Source: HyVt-443 sp964544655 (lineage in GTDB: Bacteria; Pseudomonadota; Gammaproteobacteria; Chromatiales; Chromatiaceae). From it: a DNA stretch of 64,000 bases. Location: positions 37,516 to 101,515 of the forward strand of contig CAZJCM010000002.1 in the NCBI GenBank assembly GCA_964544655.1, written 5' to 3'. Both the position numbers and the translations under genes were made by a program. Shown piece after piece: positions 8,637 through 17,566 of the stretch (position 1 is the stretch's first letter; the number at the start of each line of letters is the position of its first letter). Below the pieces are notes generated by a model. It had not been told where the DNA came from. It was given only the letters and a program-made list of their open reading frames with translations, and made no database searches.

Positions 8637-8650
8637 TTGATAAAAATCAA
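8637..8650. promoter_or_regulatory. FNR/DNR box distal to nosZ
   Basis: TTGATAAAAATCAA is a second perfect TTGAT-N4-ATCAA site, 83 bases upstream of the proximal one, in an AT-rich stretch beyond the palindrome. Confidence 0.7.
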
Positions 8651-8691
8651 GTTTATTGAATGCCTGAGTCAACAGAAGCCAGTCTCTGCTC

Positions 8692-8727
8692 AAAAAAACC
8701 CGACCTCAAGGATTGAAGCCGGGGTTC
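8692..8727 (-). terminator. rho-independent terminator of the upstream cytochrome c gene
   Basis: On the minus strand a stem of AACCCCGGCTTCAA pairing with TTGAGGTCGGGTT (one bulge) is followed by a run of seven T. It begins about 35 bases after the cytochrome stop at 8762 and separates that gene from nosZ. Confidence 0.8.
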
Positions 8728-8761
8728 TTTCACTATCCTTCGAACTTCGACAGGATGTGCG

Positions 8762-9082
8762 TTACTGCTTGGACAACCAGTCGGCGATTGCCTTCATCTC
8801 GTCATCCGAAACACCGGCGATGATGCCTTTCATGGCCGCGGTCTGGCCGTTGTTGCGCTTGCCGGACTTGATGTCCTTCATCTGATTGTAGGCGTACTGG
8901 GCGTTCTGACCAGCAATCTTGGGATAGGCCGGCATGATCGGGGTCTTGGCATCGGCGCCATGACAGGAGAAGCAGGCCTTGGACTTGTACAGGGCGGCGC
9001 CATCGGCGGCCACTGCACTGCCCAGGGAACCCAGCGCCAGCAGGGAAGCGCCTGCAACCACAGCAATCGTCTTGATCTTCAT
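8762..9082 (-). CDS. monoheme cytochrome c (c5/c553-like), upstream of nosZ
   Basis: This 106-residue periplasmic cytochrome has a signal peptide ending AVA-A and one CFSCH haem motif (37-41). It is a close paralogue of the 5737-6063 product, with long shared stretches around DAKTPIMP and QMKDIKSGKRNN. The ATG at 9082 has AGGAG five bases upstream; a GTG two codons earlier is less well placed. It is a separate transcription unit because a strong terminator follows it. By paralogy and position it is an electron carrier to NosZ or to another terminal reductase. Confidence 0.88.
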   Translation of the reverse strand: MKIKTIAVVAGASLLALGSLGSAVAADGAALYKSKACFSCHGADAKTPIMPAYPKIAGQNAQYAYNQMKDIKSGKRNNGQTAAMKGIIAGVSDDEMKAIADWLSKQ

Positions 9083-9212
9083 AATCACTCCTCGTGTATA
9101 AAAGTATCGAATACCCGGCCAGGGCTTCCCGACCAGACGGTCAAATTTCGATCAGGGCGGGGAAGCATATCACCGCCCCCCGATGAAAAACCAATGATAT
9201 ATCGCAATGCCA

Positions 9213-9743
9213 TCAATGGGAACTGTCGGACAGATGGGCCAGATAGAGGGCCAGACCCAGCAGCGCGATACCAGCGGCGAACTGCAGCAGCTCAAACGGT
9301 GTCTTGAACCCCATGCCCAGGGCATATTCAAAGAAACGCACGACCAGGATCATCAGCACCACCTTGGCCAGGCGGGTCTTCAGATCATCCAGGCTGTGGA
9401 TAGTCAGCACCTTGGAGGCATTTTCAGCCTGCTCGGCTTGGTCTATCTTACTGATGAACAGTTCATACAGTCCCATACTGAAGATCAGCAGGAAGGTGGC
9501 CAGCAGGTAACCATCCACGATCTCCACCACATGGGTGACAGTCTGCCCCCTGGCTACCGTGCGAGCCGCCGCGTCCATCTCCGGCGATGCGTAATGCAGC
9601 AAGTGGGTCACCAGATAGAAGGCGTCCACCGTGGCCATATAAAACAGAGCAAAGGCCCCGGCCATGGTCGACAGGACAGCAACGACCACCACCAAGCGAC
9701 TGTTCCAGAGCATGCCCTCGAACATTTTTTCAAGCTCTTTCAT
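9213..9743 (-). CDS. UPF0114 (YqhA-like) membrane protein
   Basis: The protein has 176 residues with four predicted membrane helices, at about 17-40, 74-95, 125-140 and 150-168. It has a cytoplasmic segment with the SLDDLKTRLAKVV pattern typical of the UPF0114/YqhA family, whose function is unknown. The ATG at 9743 follows a GTG codon that could extend it by one residue. No convincing ribosome site is visible. It is separated from the cytochrome by about 130 bases and is probably unrelated to nitrous oxide reduction. Confidence 0.7.
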   Translation of the reverse strand: MKELEKMFEGMLWNSRLVVVVAVLSTMAGAFALFYMATVDAFYLVTHLLHYASPEMDAAARTVARGQTVTHVVEIVDGYLLATFLLIFSMGLYELFISKIDQAEQAENASKVLTIHSLDDLKTRLAKVVLMILVVRFFEYALGMGFKTPFELLQFAAGIALLGLALYLAHLSDSSH

Positions 9744-10006
9744 CACAATTCACGAACCACATAGAAGGAAGTAACCGGAGAATATCACGGAAGCTCTTCG
9801 CCTTTCGCATCCAGAAATTATTCTCTCCGGTTTCGGAGTTGGTGATATCGGTCGGCAGGATGGTTTGAACTCCGAAACCTGGGTGATTTTGTATGTCATA
9901 ATTATGTTCGCGATGTTCGCGGCGAGGCGCCGCTATTCGACTACACGGCCATAACAGACTTGCGGGAGCCCCGCCCCTGCAGTGAATACAGATCAATGAA
10001 GGTCCT

Positions 10007-12895
10007 ATGCAGCTTCCCATCTTCCGCCCCGGCCAACGCTGGGTCAGTGATACTGAACCCGAACTGGGCCTGGGCACCTCGCTCCGCAGCGACCACCGAA
10101 CCATCACCCTGCTGTTCCCCGCCTGCGGGGAGAAGCGCACCTATGCCCTGGACAACGCACCGCTGACGCGGGTTCGCTTCACCCCCGGCGACCGCGTTCA
10201 GGACCTGGACGGCCACCAGCTGCAGGTGATCGAGCTGCTTGAGGAGGCGGACCTGATCAGCTATCGCGTCCGGGCCGAAGACGGCAGCGAGACCATTCTG
10301 CCGGAGGGCGGGTTGAGCAGCGCGCTCCAGTTCAGCCGACCCCAGGAGCGGCTCTTTTCCGGCCAGCTGGACCTGCCCCACTGGTTCGATCTGCGCTATC
10401 AGACCCTGCAACAGCGGCAGCGGCTGGAACGATCCCCGGTACGCGGCCTGGGCGGAGCACGCACCGCTCTGCTGCCCCACCAGCTCTATATCGCCCACGA
10501 GGTGAGCCGGCGCCCGACGCCCCGGGTACTGCTGGCCGACGAAGTGGGGCTGGGCAAGACCATCGAGGCCTGCCTGATCCTGCACCGGCAGCTGCTTACC
10601 GGCCGCGCCAGCCGCGCCCTGATCATCGTCCCTCCACCACTACTGAATCAGTGGCTGGTGGAACTGCTGCGGCGCTTCAACCTCCACTTCAGTCTGTTCG
10701 ATGAGGAGCGCTGCAGTGCAATCGAGACGTCCGACCAGTCAGACAATCCGTTCCTGGCAGAACAGCTGGTACTGACCAGCCTGGATCTGCTGTTGCAGAA
10801 CGGGCGACGGGCAGAGCAGGCCCTGGCCGCAGAGTGGGATCTGCTGATCGTCGACGAGGCCCACCACCTGGAGTGGCATGAGGATCAGATCAGCGCCCCT
10901 TATCGCCTGGTCGAGATGCTGGCGCAGCGTATCCCCGGCGTGCTGTTACTCACCGCCACCCCGGAGCAGCTGGGCCGCGCCGGCCATTTCGCCCGCCTGC
11001 GGTTGCTGGACCCGGACCGCTTCCACAGCCTGGAGGCCTTCATTCAGGAAGAACAGCAGTTTCGCCAGGTAGCCGATGCGGTGGAACTGCTGTTGGAGGA
11101 GGGGCAACTGCCGGCGGACGGCCGCGATCGTCTGATCCACACCCTGAGCGAGCCGGAAGCGCTGCCCCTGCTGGACAACATCGACGACCCAACCCTGCCG
11201 ACAGAAAAACGCCAACAGGCACGGGAGCGGCTGATCGGCATGCTGCTGGACCGTCACGGCACCGGCCGGGTCCTGTTCCGCAACACCCGCAACCGGATAA
11301 AGGGCTTCCCTGGCCGGACCCTGCACCCACATCCGCTGCCCCTGCCGGAGGACTACCAGAGGGCACTGGCCGATCCTGAACTGCCACTCGGCCTGCGGCT
11401 GACGCCGGAGGCGATCGACCGCGGCACCGCAGCAACGCCCTGGTGGCAGATCGACCCCAGAGTGGACTGGCTGATCGCCACTCTGGGCCGCCTGGATGGG
11501 GCCAAGGCGCTGCTGATCTGCCATCGGGGAGAGACCGCCCGGGAGCTGGAGCAGGCCCTGCGTACCCGGGAAGGGATTCATGCCGCCCTGTTTCATGAAC
11601 GGATGAGCATCATCGAGCGGGACCGGGCGGCCGCCTGGTTCGCCGACCCGGACGAGGGATGCCAACTGCTGATCTGCTCCGAGATCGGCAGCGAAGGCCG
11701 CAACTTCCAGTTTGCCCACCACCTGATCCTGTTCGACCTGCCGCCGGATCCAGACCTGCTGGAGCAGCGCATCGGCCGCCTCGACCGTATCGGCCAGCAC
11801 GAGCGGATCAGCATCCACGCCCCCTACTTCGAAGAGAGTGCCCAGGCGGTGCTGCTGCAGTGGTACCAGGAGGGATTGAATGCGCTGGAAAAAACCTGCC
11901 CCGCCGGGCACGCCCTGTACCGGCAGCTGTTGCCTGCGCTACAGCAGATGATGGAGGAACCAACCGCCGATCCCGCCGCGCTGGAGACCCTGATCGACAC
12001 CACCCGGCAACTGCATCTGGAGGCCAGCGAGGCGTTGCGCCAGGGACGGGACCAGCTGCTGGAGCTCAACTCCTGCCGCGAGCCGGCGGCCCACGAGCTG
12101 AAACAGGCAATCGAGGCGGAGGAGCAGGAGGGCGGGCTGCCGGCCTATCTGGAGCAACTGCTGACCGCCTATGGGGTGGAGACCGAGGCCCACTCCGCTG
12201 GCAGCCTGATCCTGAAGCCCGGTTCACGCATGCTGCACGACGCCTTCCCCGGCCTGCCCGGGGACGGCATGACCGGCACTTTCGACCGGAATATCGCCCT
12301 CAGCCATGAAGACCGCCATTTCCTCACCTGGGAGCACCCCCTGGTGCTTGGCGGCATGGCGATGCTGGCCGAAGGCCGTGAGGGCAGCAGCTGCGCCGGC
12401 GCAGTGCGGCATGCGGACCTGGACAGCGGCAGCCTGTTGCTGGAGCTGCTGTTCGTCATCGAATGTCCGGCCCCGCGGCGACTGCAGGTGGGGCGGTTTC
12501 TTCCGCCCACCCTGGTGCGCCTGCTGCTGGACCAGAAGCAGAACGACCTCAGCGCCGAGTTCCCCCGGCAGCGACTGGAGGAGCTACGCCTGCCCCTGAA
12601 GCGCTCCGCAGCCGCCCGCATCGTCGACTCACTACGCCCCCATATCGAGACCCTGCTGCAACATGGCGAGGCAGTTGCCGGTGCGCAGCGTCCCCGCCTG
12701 ATCGACGATGCCATCGATGCCATGTCCGGCCACTACGCCAGTGAACTGTCCCGGCTGCGCGCCCTGCAACGGGTGAACCCCAATGTGCGGAATGAGGAGA
12801 TCGATGCCCTGAAACACCAGGCGCTGGCGCTGGAGAACCACCTCAAAGAGGCGCGGCTGCGGCTGGATGCGGTGCAGTTGTGGGTGGTTCTATAG
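10007..12895 (+). CDS. rapA: RNA polymerase-associated helicase RapA (HepA)
   Basis: RapA is a Swi2/Snf2-type ATPase that binds RNA polymerase and helps recycle it after transcription. At 962 residues it matches the E. coli protein in length. The N-terminal 110 residues form Tudor-like domains (FRPGQRW, TRVRFTPGDRV). A Walker A motif follows (DEVGLGKT, 178-185), then DEAH (282-285), the TATPEQLGR motif, and helicase C motifs including CSEIGSEGRNFQFAHHLILFD and QRIGRLDRIGQ. The ATG follows AAGG by 4-5 bases. It is the first plus-strand gene and is divergent from the UPF0114 gene, with about 260 bases between them in which I see no other gene. Confidence 0.96.
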   Translation: MQLPIFRPGQRWVSDTEPELGLGTSLRSDHRTITLLFPACGEKRTYALDNAPLTRVRFTPGDRVQDLDGHQLQVIELLEEADLISYRVRAEDGSETILPEGGLSSALQFSRPQERLFSGQLDLPHWFDLRYQTLQQRQRLERSPVRGLGGARTALLPHQLYIAHEVSRRPTPRVLLADEVGLGKTIEACLILHRQLLTGRASRALIIVPPPLLNQWLVELLRRFNLHFSLFDEERCSAIETSDQSDNPFLAEQLVLTSLDLLLQNGRRAEQALAAEWDLLIVDEAHHLEWHEDQISAPYRLVEMLAQRIPGVLLLTATPEQLGRAGHFARLRLLDPDRFHSLEAFIQEEQQFRQVADAVELLLEEGQLPADGRDRLIHTLSEPEALPLLDNIDDPTLPTEKRQQARERLIGMLLDRHGTGRVLFRNTRNRIKGFPGRTLHPHPLPLPEDYQRALADPELPLGLRLTPEAIDRGTAATPWWQIDPRVDWLIATLGRLDGAKALLICHRGETARELEQALRTREGIHAALFHERMSIIERDRAAAWFADPDEGCQLLICSEIGSEGRNFQFAHHLILFDLPPDPDLLEQRIGRLDRIGQHERISIHAPYFEESAQAVLLQWYQEGLNALEKTCPAGHALYRQLLPALQQMMEEPTADPAALETLIDTTRQLHLEASEALRQGRDQLLELNSCREPAAHELKQAIEAEEQEGGLPAYLEQLLTAYGVETEAHSAGSLILKPGSRMLHDAFPGLPGDGMTGTFDRNIALSHEDRHFLTWEHPLVLGGMAMLAEGREGSSCAGAVRHADLDSGSLLLELLFVIECPAPRRLQVGRFLPPTLVRLLLDQKQNDLSAEFPRQRLEELRLPLKRSAAARIVDSLRPHIETLLQHGEAVAGAQRPRLIDDAIDAMSGHYASELSRLRALQRVNPNVRNEEIDALKHQALALENHLKEARLRLDAVQLWVVL

Positions 12896-12919
12896 GCATA
12901 TAGGACCGGGAACAAAAAT

Positions 12920-12948
12920 GTGGATAAGGCCCGAAGGGCCGCATCCAC
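12920..12948. repeat. GTGGAT-type palindromic repeat, copy 1
   Basis: GTGGAT(aa)GGCCC-gaa-GGGCC(gc)ATCCAC forms a nearly perfect hairpin between rapA and dgt. Related copies occur at 14375-14465 on the other side of dgt. An independent palindrome, TGCGCCA-TT-TGGCGCA (12961-12976), follows and may end one or both convergent transcripts. Confidence 0.7.
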
Positions 12949-12984
12949 CGTTTGGCCTCATGCGCCATTTGGCGCAACCCCCCA

Positions 12985-14343
12985 CTATCCCCCCGGCAAC
13001 GAAATCCCGGTAATTTTCTTGTACAGCGCGACGGCGTAGGAGTCGGTCATGCCGGAGACGAAATCGGTCAACTGCAACAGCCGGGGATAGAGCTCCGGGG
13101 AGGGACCGCGCCCGGCCCCCTTGAACTGCAGCGGGATCAGCCGCGCCAGCATCCGGCTCTTGGGCGTGGCTGCCTCGCCTTGGTCGGCCAGGTCGTCGAG
13201 GGCATAGACAAAGCGCTCCAGCAGCTCGCCGATCACCTGAAAGCCCGCAGCCTGGATCTCCACCACCTCCGGCGCGCAATAGATCCGCTCGCTGGCCACC
13301 TGGATCAGCCGCTCCATGGCCGTCCGGCCGGGGATGCAGGAGAGCAGGGGCTGGTCGAAGGCCCCCCGCATGATCTCTGCTTCGTTATCGAGAAACGTGG
13401 TCATCGCCTGACCGATGGCCTCATTGATCACCTTGGCTCGCAGGAACTCCACCTTGCCCTTGTCGTCACCGATACGGGCCAGGCGGGCCTGCTGTCGCTG
13501 GGGATCGGGCAGCACGGACAGAAACAGCTCCAGCACCGTCGTCAAGTCCAGGTAGCCCAGGCGATAGCCATCCTCGATATCGATCACCCGGTAGCTGATA
13601 TCGTCCGCCGCCTCCACCAGAAAGGCCAGGGGATGGCGCTGCCAGATGGCATAGTTGGGATCGCGCCGGATCAGCCCCAACGTCTCGGCCACCTCTTCGA
13701 ACAGGGGGCGATCCTCTGCCGTGAAGCCAAACTTCTTCGCGCTCACCCCACTGAAACTGCTGCCCCCGAGAGAGGATTCGCGTGGATACTTGGTGAAGGC
13801 GGCCAAGGTGGCGCAGGTGAGTTGCAGACCACCCCGGTTGTCCGGATTCTGCAGCCGGGTGAGGATGCGGAAACCCTGGGCATTGCCCTCGAACTGGAGA
13901 AAGTCCTCCTGCTGGCTGCCGCGCAGCACCGCCACCCGGCGCCGGCCATAGTCGGCATGGCGTGACCAGTGACGGAAGGCGTCCTCCCCGGAGTGGCCGA
14001 ATGGCGGGTTGCCGATATCATGGGCCAGACAGGCCGCGGCACAGATATCCCCGAAATCCGACGCCTCGAACCCCTGCAGCCGGTGACGGGCAATCACCTG
14101 CTCGCCAACCAAAGTACCCAGGGAGCGGCCGATACTGGACGCCTCCAGACTGTGGGTGAGGCGTGTGCGGATGTAGTCCACCCGGGACAGGGGGAAGACC
14201 TGGGTCTTGTCCTGCATACGCCGAAACGCGGAGCTGAAGACGATACGGTCGAAGTCGCGCTGGAAGTCGGTGCGCAGGGTGGACTCGGGCGGTGGCTGGT
14301 CGCTGCCGAGACGTTTGCGGGACAGTAGTTGCGGCCAGTTCAT
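12985..14343 (-). CDS. dgt: deoxyguanosinetriphosphate triphosphohydrolase (dGTPase)
   Basis: The enzyme hydrolyses dGTP (and often other dNTPs) to the nucleoside and triphosphate. The 452-residue protein shows the HD-domain metal ligands in RLTHSLE (H64) and AHDIGNPPFGHSGE (H108, D109, H117). It also has a conserved DDISYRVIDIEDG segment in the middle, as expected for dGTPases of this length. The ATG at 14343 has GGAG eight bases upstream. The longer frame to 14391 runs into a repeat and is not favoured. It stands alone, convergent with rapA and flanked on both sides by GTGGAT-type repeats. Confidence 0.93.
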   Translation of the reverse strand: MNWPQLLSRKRLGSDQPPPESTLRTDFQRDFDRIVFSSAFRRMQDKTQVFPLSRVDYIRTRLTHSLEASSIGRSLGTLVGEQVIARHRLQGFEASDFGDICAAACLAHDIGNPPFGHSGEDAFRHWSRHADYGRRRVAVLRGSQQEDFLQFEGNAQGFRILTRLQNPDNRGGLQLTCATLAAFTKYPRESSLGGSSFSGVSAKKFGFTAEDRPLFEEVAETLGLIRRDPNYAIWQRHPLAFLVEAADDISYRVIDIEDGYRLGYLDLTTVLELFLSVLPDPQRQQARLARIGDDKGKVEFLRAKVINEAIGQAMTTFLDNEAEIMRGAFDQPLLSCIPGRTAMERLIQVASERIYCAPEVVEIQAAGFQVIGELLERFVYALDDLADQGEAATPKSRMLARLIPLQFKGAGRGPSPELYPRLLQLTDFVSGMTDSYAVALYKKITGISLPGG

Positions 14344-14374
14344 CTCAAAGGCTCCCGACTCCGCGCACCGGACC

Positions 14375-14465
14375 GTAGGGTGGATAAGCAAAGCGCATCC
14401 ACCATTTCCAGGCGATATCCAGCCAGATGGTGGATGCGGCCCTCCGGGCCTTATCCAGCCTACGA
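14375..14465. repeat. GTGGAT-type palindromic repeats, copies 2 and 3 (inverted pair)
   Basis: Copy 2 (14375-14404) reads GTAGGGTGGATAAGC...GCATCCACCA. Copy 3 (14429-14463) is the opposite orientation, GGTGGATGCGGCCC...GGGCCTTATCC. The core matches the copy at 12920-12948. They fill the gap between thiC and dgt. Such sequences are widespread in proteobacterial intergenic regions, so they are probably non-coding mobile or REP-like elements. Confidence 0.7.
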
Positions 14466-14487
14466 TCGGAGCGTATCGCCTTCGGCC

Positions 14488-16377
14488 TCATACCTCCTTA
14501 TAGATCTCCGCGCCCTTTTCCACGAACTCCACCGACTTCGCCTCCATCCCTTCCTGCAGGGCCGCCTGTTCCGAAAGGCCGCGGCTCTTGGCGTACTCGC
14601 GCACGTCCTGGGTGATCTTCATGGAGCAGAAGTGGGGCCCGCACATGGAGCAGAAGTGGGCCACCTTGTGGCTGTCGTGAGGCATGGTCTCGTCATGATA
14701 CTCCCGCGCCCGATCGGGATCGAAGCCCAGGTTGAACTGGTCCTCCCAGCGGAACTCGAAACGGGCCTTGGACATGGCGTTGTCGCGGATCTGGGCACCG
14801 GGGAACCCCTTCGCCAGGTCCGCCGCCTGGGCGGCGATCTTGTAGGTGATGATACCCTCACGCACGTCCTCCTTGTTGGGCAGGCCGAGATGCTCCTTGG
14901 GGGTGACGTAACAGAGCATGGCGGTGCCGTACCAGCCGATCTGGGCGGCACCGATGCCGGAGGTGATGTGGTCGTAGCCCGGCGCCACATCGGTGACCAG
15001 CGGCCCCAGGGTGTAGAAGGGTGCCTCGTGGCAATCCTCCAGTTCCTTGAGCATGTTCTCCTCGATCATCTGCATGGGAACATGGCCAGGCCCCTCGATC
15101 ATCACCTGGACGTCGTGCTCCCAAGCGATCTTGGTCAGTTCACCCAGGGTCTCCAATTCGCCGAACTGGGCCGCATCATTGGCGTCCGCCAGACAGCCCG
15201 GGCGCAGGCCATCGCCGAGGGAGAAGGCCACATCATAGGCCTTCATGATCTCGCAGATCTCCTCGAAGTGAGTATAGAGGAAGCTCTCCTGGTGGTGGGC
15301 CAGACACCACTTGGCCATGATCGAGCCGCCGCGGGAGACGATGCCGGTGAGGCGCTCGGCGGTCAGGGGCACGTAGCGCAGCAGCACCCCGGCATGAATG
15401 GTGAAATAGTCCACCCCCTGCTCCGCCTGCTCGATCAGGGTGTCGCGCATGATCTCCCAGGTCAGCTCCTCGGACTTGCCGTCCACCTTCTCCAGGGCCT
15501 GGTAGATGGGCACGGTACCGATGGGCATGGGGGCGTTGCGCAGGATCCACTCCCGGGTCTCATGGATGTTCTTGCCGGTGGAGAGGTCCATCAGGGTGTC
15601 GCCGCCCCAGCGAGCTGACCAGGCCATCTTCTCCACCTCCTCGGCAATGGAAGATGAGACGGCGGAATTGCCGATATTGGTGTTGATCTTGACCCGGAAG
15701 TTACGGCCGATGATCATCGGCTCCAGCTCCGGATGGTTGATGTTGGCGGGGATGATGGCGCGGCCGGCGGCCACCTCCGAACGGACGAACTCGGGCGTTA
15801 TCTCATCGGGGATGTTGGCGCCGAAACTCTGGCCCGGATGTTGACGCAACAGCCGGGCATAGCGCGGATCCTGCCGCAGTTCCTGCAGGCGGCAATTCTC
15901 ACGGATGGCGCAATACTCCATCTCCGGCGTGATGATGCCCTGACGGGCGTAGTGCATCTGGGTGACGTTCTGTCCGGCCCGGGCCCGGCGCGGCAGGCGG
16001 ATATGCTCGAAACGCAGGCTGTCCAGGGAGGCGTCATCCCGGCGCTGGCGACCATATTCCGAACTCAATTCCGGCAGTTGCTCGGTATCCCCACGCTCCT
16101 CGATCCAGCCGCTGCGCACGTCCGGCATCCCCTTCAGCAGATCCACCTCCACATCAGGGTCGGTGAATGGGCCGGAAGTGTCATAGACCACGATGGGCGG
16201 ATTCTCCTCGGCGCCGAAACTGGCCTGGGTGGGCGACTGCTGGATCTCCCGCATCGGCACCCGGATATCCGGTCGCGACCCCTCCACATAGATCTTGCGT
16301 GAATTGGCGAAGGGCTGGGTGACCGCTTCCGACAGGCGGGCGGTCTGACTGATGAAATCTTCTGGGATGGCGCTCAT
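14488..16377 (-). CDS. thiC: phosphomethylpyrimidine synthase ThiC
   Basis: ThiC is a radical-SAM-type 4Fe-4S enzyme. It rearranges aminoimidazole ribotide into the hydroxymethylpyrimidine phosphate of thiamine. The 629-residue product matches family length and has the conserved NINHPELEPMIIGR, MDLSTGKNIHETREWIL and EGPGHVPM stretches. The C-terminal cluster motif is CSMCGPHFCSM (C-x2-C-x4-C). The ATG at 16377 has GAGG upstream, and a TPP riboswitch lies in the leader, so expression should fall when thiamine pyrophosphate is plentiful. No other thi gene is adjacent. Confidence 0.97.
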   Translation of the reverse strand: MSAIPEDFISQTARLSEAVTQPFANSRKIYVEGSRPDIRVPMREIQQSPTQASFGAEENPPIVVYDTSGPFTDPDVEVDLLKGMPDVRSGWIEERGDTEQLPELSSEYGRQRRDDASLDSLRFEHIRLPRRARAGQNVTQMHYARQGIITPEMEYCAIRENCRLQELRQDPRYARLLRQHPGQSFGANIPDEITPEFVRSEVAAGRAIIPANINHPELEPMIIGRNFRVKINTNIGNSAVSSSIAEEVEKMAWSARWGGDTLMDLSTGKNIHETREWILRNAPMPIGTVPIYQALEKVDGKSEELTWEIMRDTLIEQAEQGVDYFTIHAGVLLRYVPLTAERLTGIVSRGGSIMAKWCLAHHQESFLYTHFEEICEIMKAYDVAFSLGDGLRPGCLADANDAAQFGELETLGELTKIAWEHDVQVMIEGPGHVPMQMIEENMLKELEDCHEAPFYTLGPLVTDVAPGYDHITSGIGAAQIGWYGTAMLCYVTPKEHLGLPNKEDVREGIITYKIAAQAADLAKGFPGAQIRDNAMSKARFEFRWEDQFNLGFDPDRAREYHDETMPHDSHKVAHFCSMCGPHFCSMKITQDVREYAKSRGLSEQAALQEGMEAKSVEFVEKGAEIYKEV

Positions 16378-16434
16378 GCCGTTTTCCTCACAGGGGCGGA
16401 GAGCGGGCACAGAATGGCATCTTCTGGCGCAGCG

Positions 16435-16505
16435 TCCCTCCGCCGGTATTATCCGGATCAGGTGCAAAGGGTATCTCTCAGCCCATGAAATCGGGCACCC
16501 CCGGC
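16435..16505 (-). ncRNA. TPP riboswitch (THI element) of thiC
   Basis: Read on the minus strand, the leader contains the diagnostic CTGAGAGATACCC and ACCTGATCCGGATAATACC elements between a closing GGGGGTGCCC stem and GGAGGGA. These are the hallmarks of the thi-box. It ends about 58 bases before the thiC ATG. No clear terminator follows, so translational control by sequestering the GAGG ribosome site is likely. Confidence 0.95.
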
Positions 16506-16760
16506 GCTTGGGCGCAACTGCGCCCGGACAGGCCGATAACGCTAGCGGATGGCGGCCACCTTTGCAACCGGAATAACATATATGAATAATAGGGGATTGG
16601 CTCAATTGCGTGGCGGATGCTGCCCACCACATCCACAATTTGAACGCACCACACGCCCAAACCCCCAACCGTTGATGCAAAATTTAAGGGATTGCCTGAA
16701 AATCCCAAACCCCTTAGGCTATTGGGCCAATCCCCCAGCGTTGAGAATCCAGGAGTTCCC
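16506..16760. other. intergenic region between thiC riboswitch and pcm-like gene
   Basis: These 255 bases should hold two divergent promoters. I could not place either with confidence and see no coding sequence. Confidence 0.4.
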
Positions 16761-17423
16761 ATGATCGCCAACAGCCCGTCACACGCCCGACACAACATGG
16801 TGGAACAGCAGATCCGGCCTTGGGAGGTCTTCGACCGGCGGGTCCTGGATCTGATCGAGGCACTGCCACGGGAGGCGTTCGTGCCCGAGGCGTACCGGGG
16901 ACTGGCCTATGCCGACATCGAGATCCCCCTGGGACACGGCCAGCGAATGATGTTTCCGCGGGTGGAGGCACGCCTCCTGCAAGCACTGGATCTGCAACCC
17001 GGTGACCGGATACTGGAGATCGGCACCGGCAGCGGCTATGTCACCGCCTGTCTGGCCAAGCTGGGCGGAGAGGTAACCAGTATCGATATCCATGCGGAAT
17101 TCACCGACCAGGCCGCCGGACGGCTGCAGGCCCAAGAGATCCAGGGCGTCAACCTGCTCAGCGGTGACGGCCTGGCCGACGGCATCGAGGGCGGGCCATT
17201 CGATGTGATTGCCGTCACCGGCTCCCTGCCCGCACTGCCGGACTCACTGAAACAGCAACTCAAGGTGGGCGGTCGCCTGTTCGCGATCATCGGTCAATCA
17301 CCGGTCATGGAGGCCACATTGATCACCCGCACCGGCGATGACGCCTGGCAGGAGGAGTATCTGTTCGAGACCGATCTGCCGGCACTGGAGAACGCCCCGA
17401 AACCGAGCCACTTCCAGTTCTGA
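16761..17423 (+). CDS. protein-L-isoaspartate O-methyltransferase family protein
   Basis: The product is a 220-residue SAM-dependent methyltransferase of the PCMT family. It has the N-terminal MVEQQIRPW...VLDLIEALPREAFVP block and the SAM-binding motif ILEIGTGSGYVTACLAKLGG. The Pcm enzyme repairs isoaspartyl residues in aged proteins. This sequence belongs to a Pcm-like subgroup that often lies next to tolC or rhodanese genes in gammaproteobacteria, so the substrate is less certain. The ATG at 16761 has AGGAG five bases upstream. It is a single-gene unit followed by REP sequences. Confidence 0.82.
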   Translation: MIANSPSHARHNMVEQQIRPWEVFDRRVLDLIEALPREAFVPEAYRGLAYADIEIPLGHGQRMMFPRVEARLLQALDLQPGDRILEIGTGSGYVTACLAKLGGEVTSIDIHAEFTDQAAGRLQAQEIQGVNLLSGDGLADGIEGGPFDVIAVTGSLPALPDSLKQQLKVGGRLFAIIGQSPVMEATLITRTGDDAWQEEYLFETDLPALENAPKPSHFQF

Positions 17424-17450
17424 CCGGATCATCGATCATAGCCAAATATG

Positions 17451-17563
17451 TGTGGGAGCGACCTCCCGGTCGCGATCAGAAATGCTGTTTTGACAATCGC
17501 GGCCGGGAGGCCGCTCCCACAACTGGGACACTGCTCCCACAACTGAGACACCGCTCCCACAAG
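17451..17563. repeat. REP cluster downstream of the RAYT gene
   Basis: A forward copy TGTGGGAGCGACCTCCCGG (from 17450) is followed by an inverted copy GGCCGGGAGGCCGCTCCCAC (17501-17520). Two partial tails follow, CTGCTCCCACAAC (17531-17543) and CCGCTCCCACAAG (17551-17563). They match the copies on the other side of the transposase gene. Confidence 0.85.
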
Positions 17564-17566
17564 CGC

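Noticed and set aside
9083..9212. possible FNR-like half-sites upstream of the 8762-9082 cytochrome
   Set aside because: Only imperfect half-sites (GGTCAAATTTCGATCA) with wrong symmetry were found; not enough to call a site.
10946..11911. 321-codon minus-strand frame inside rapA
   Set aside because: It lies wholly inside the conserved helicase and has no recognisable domain.
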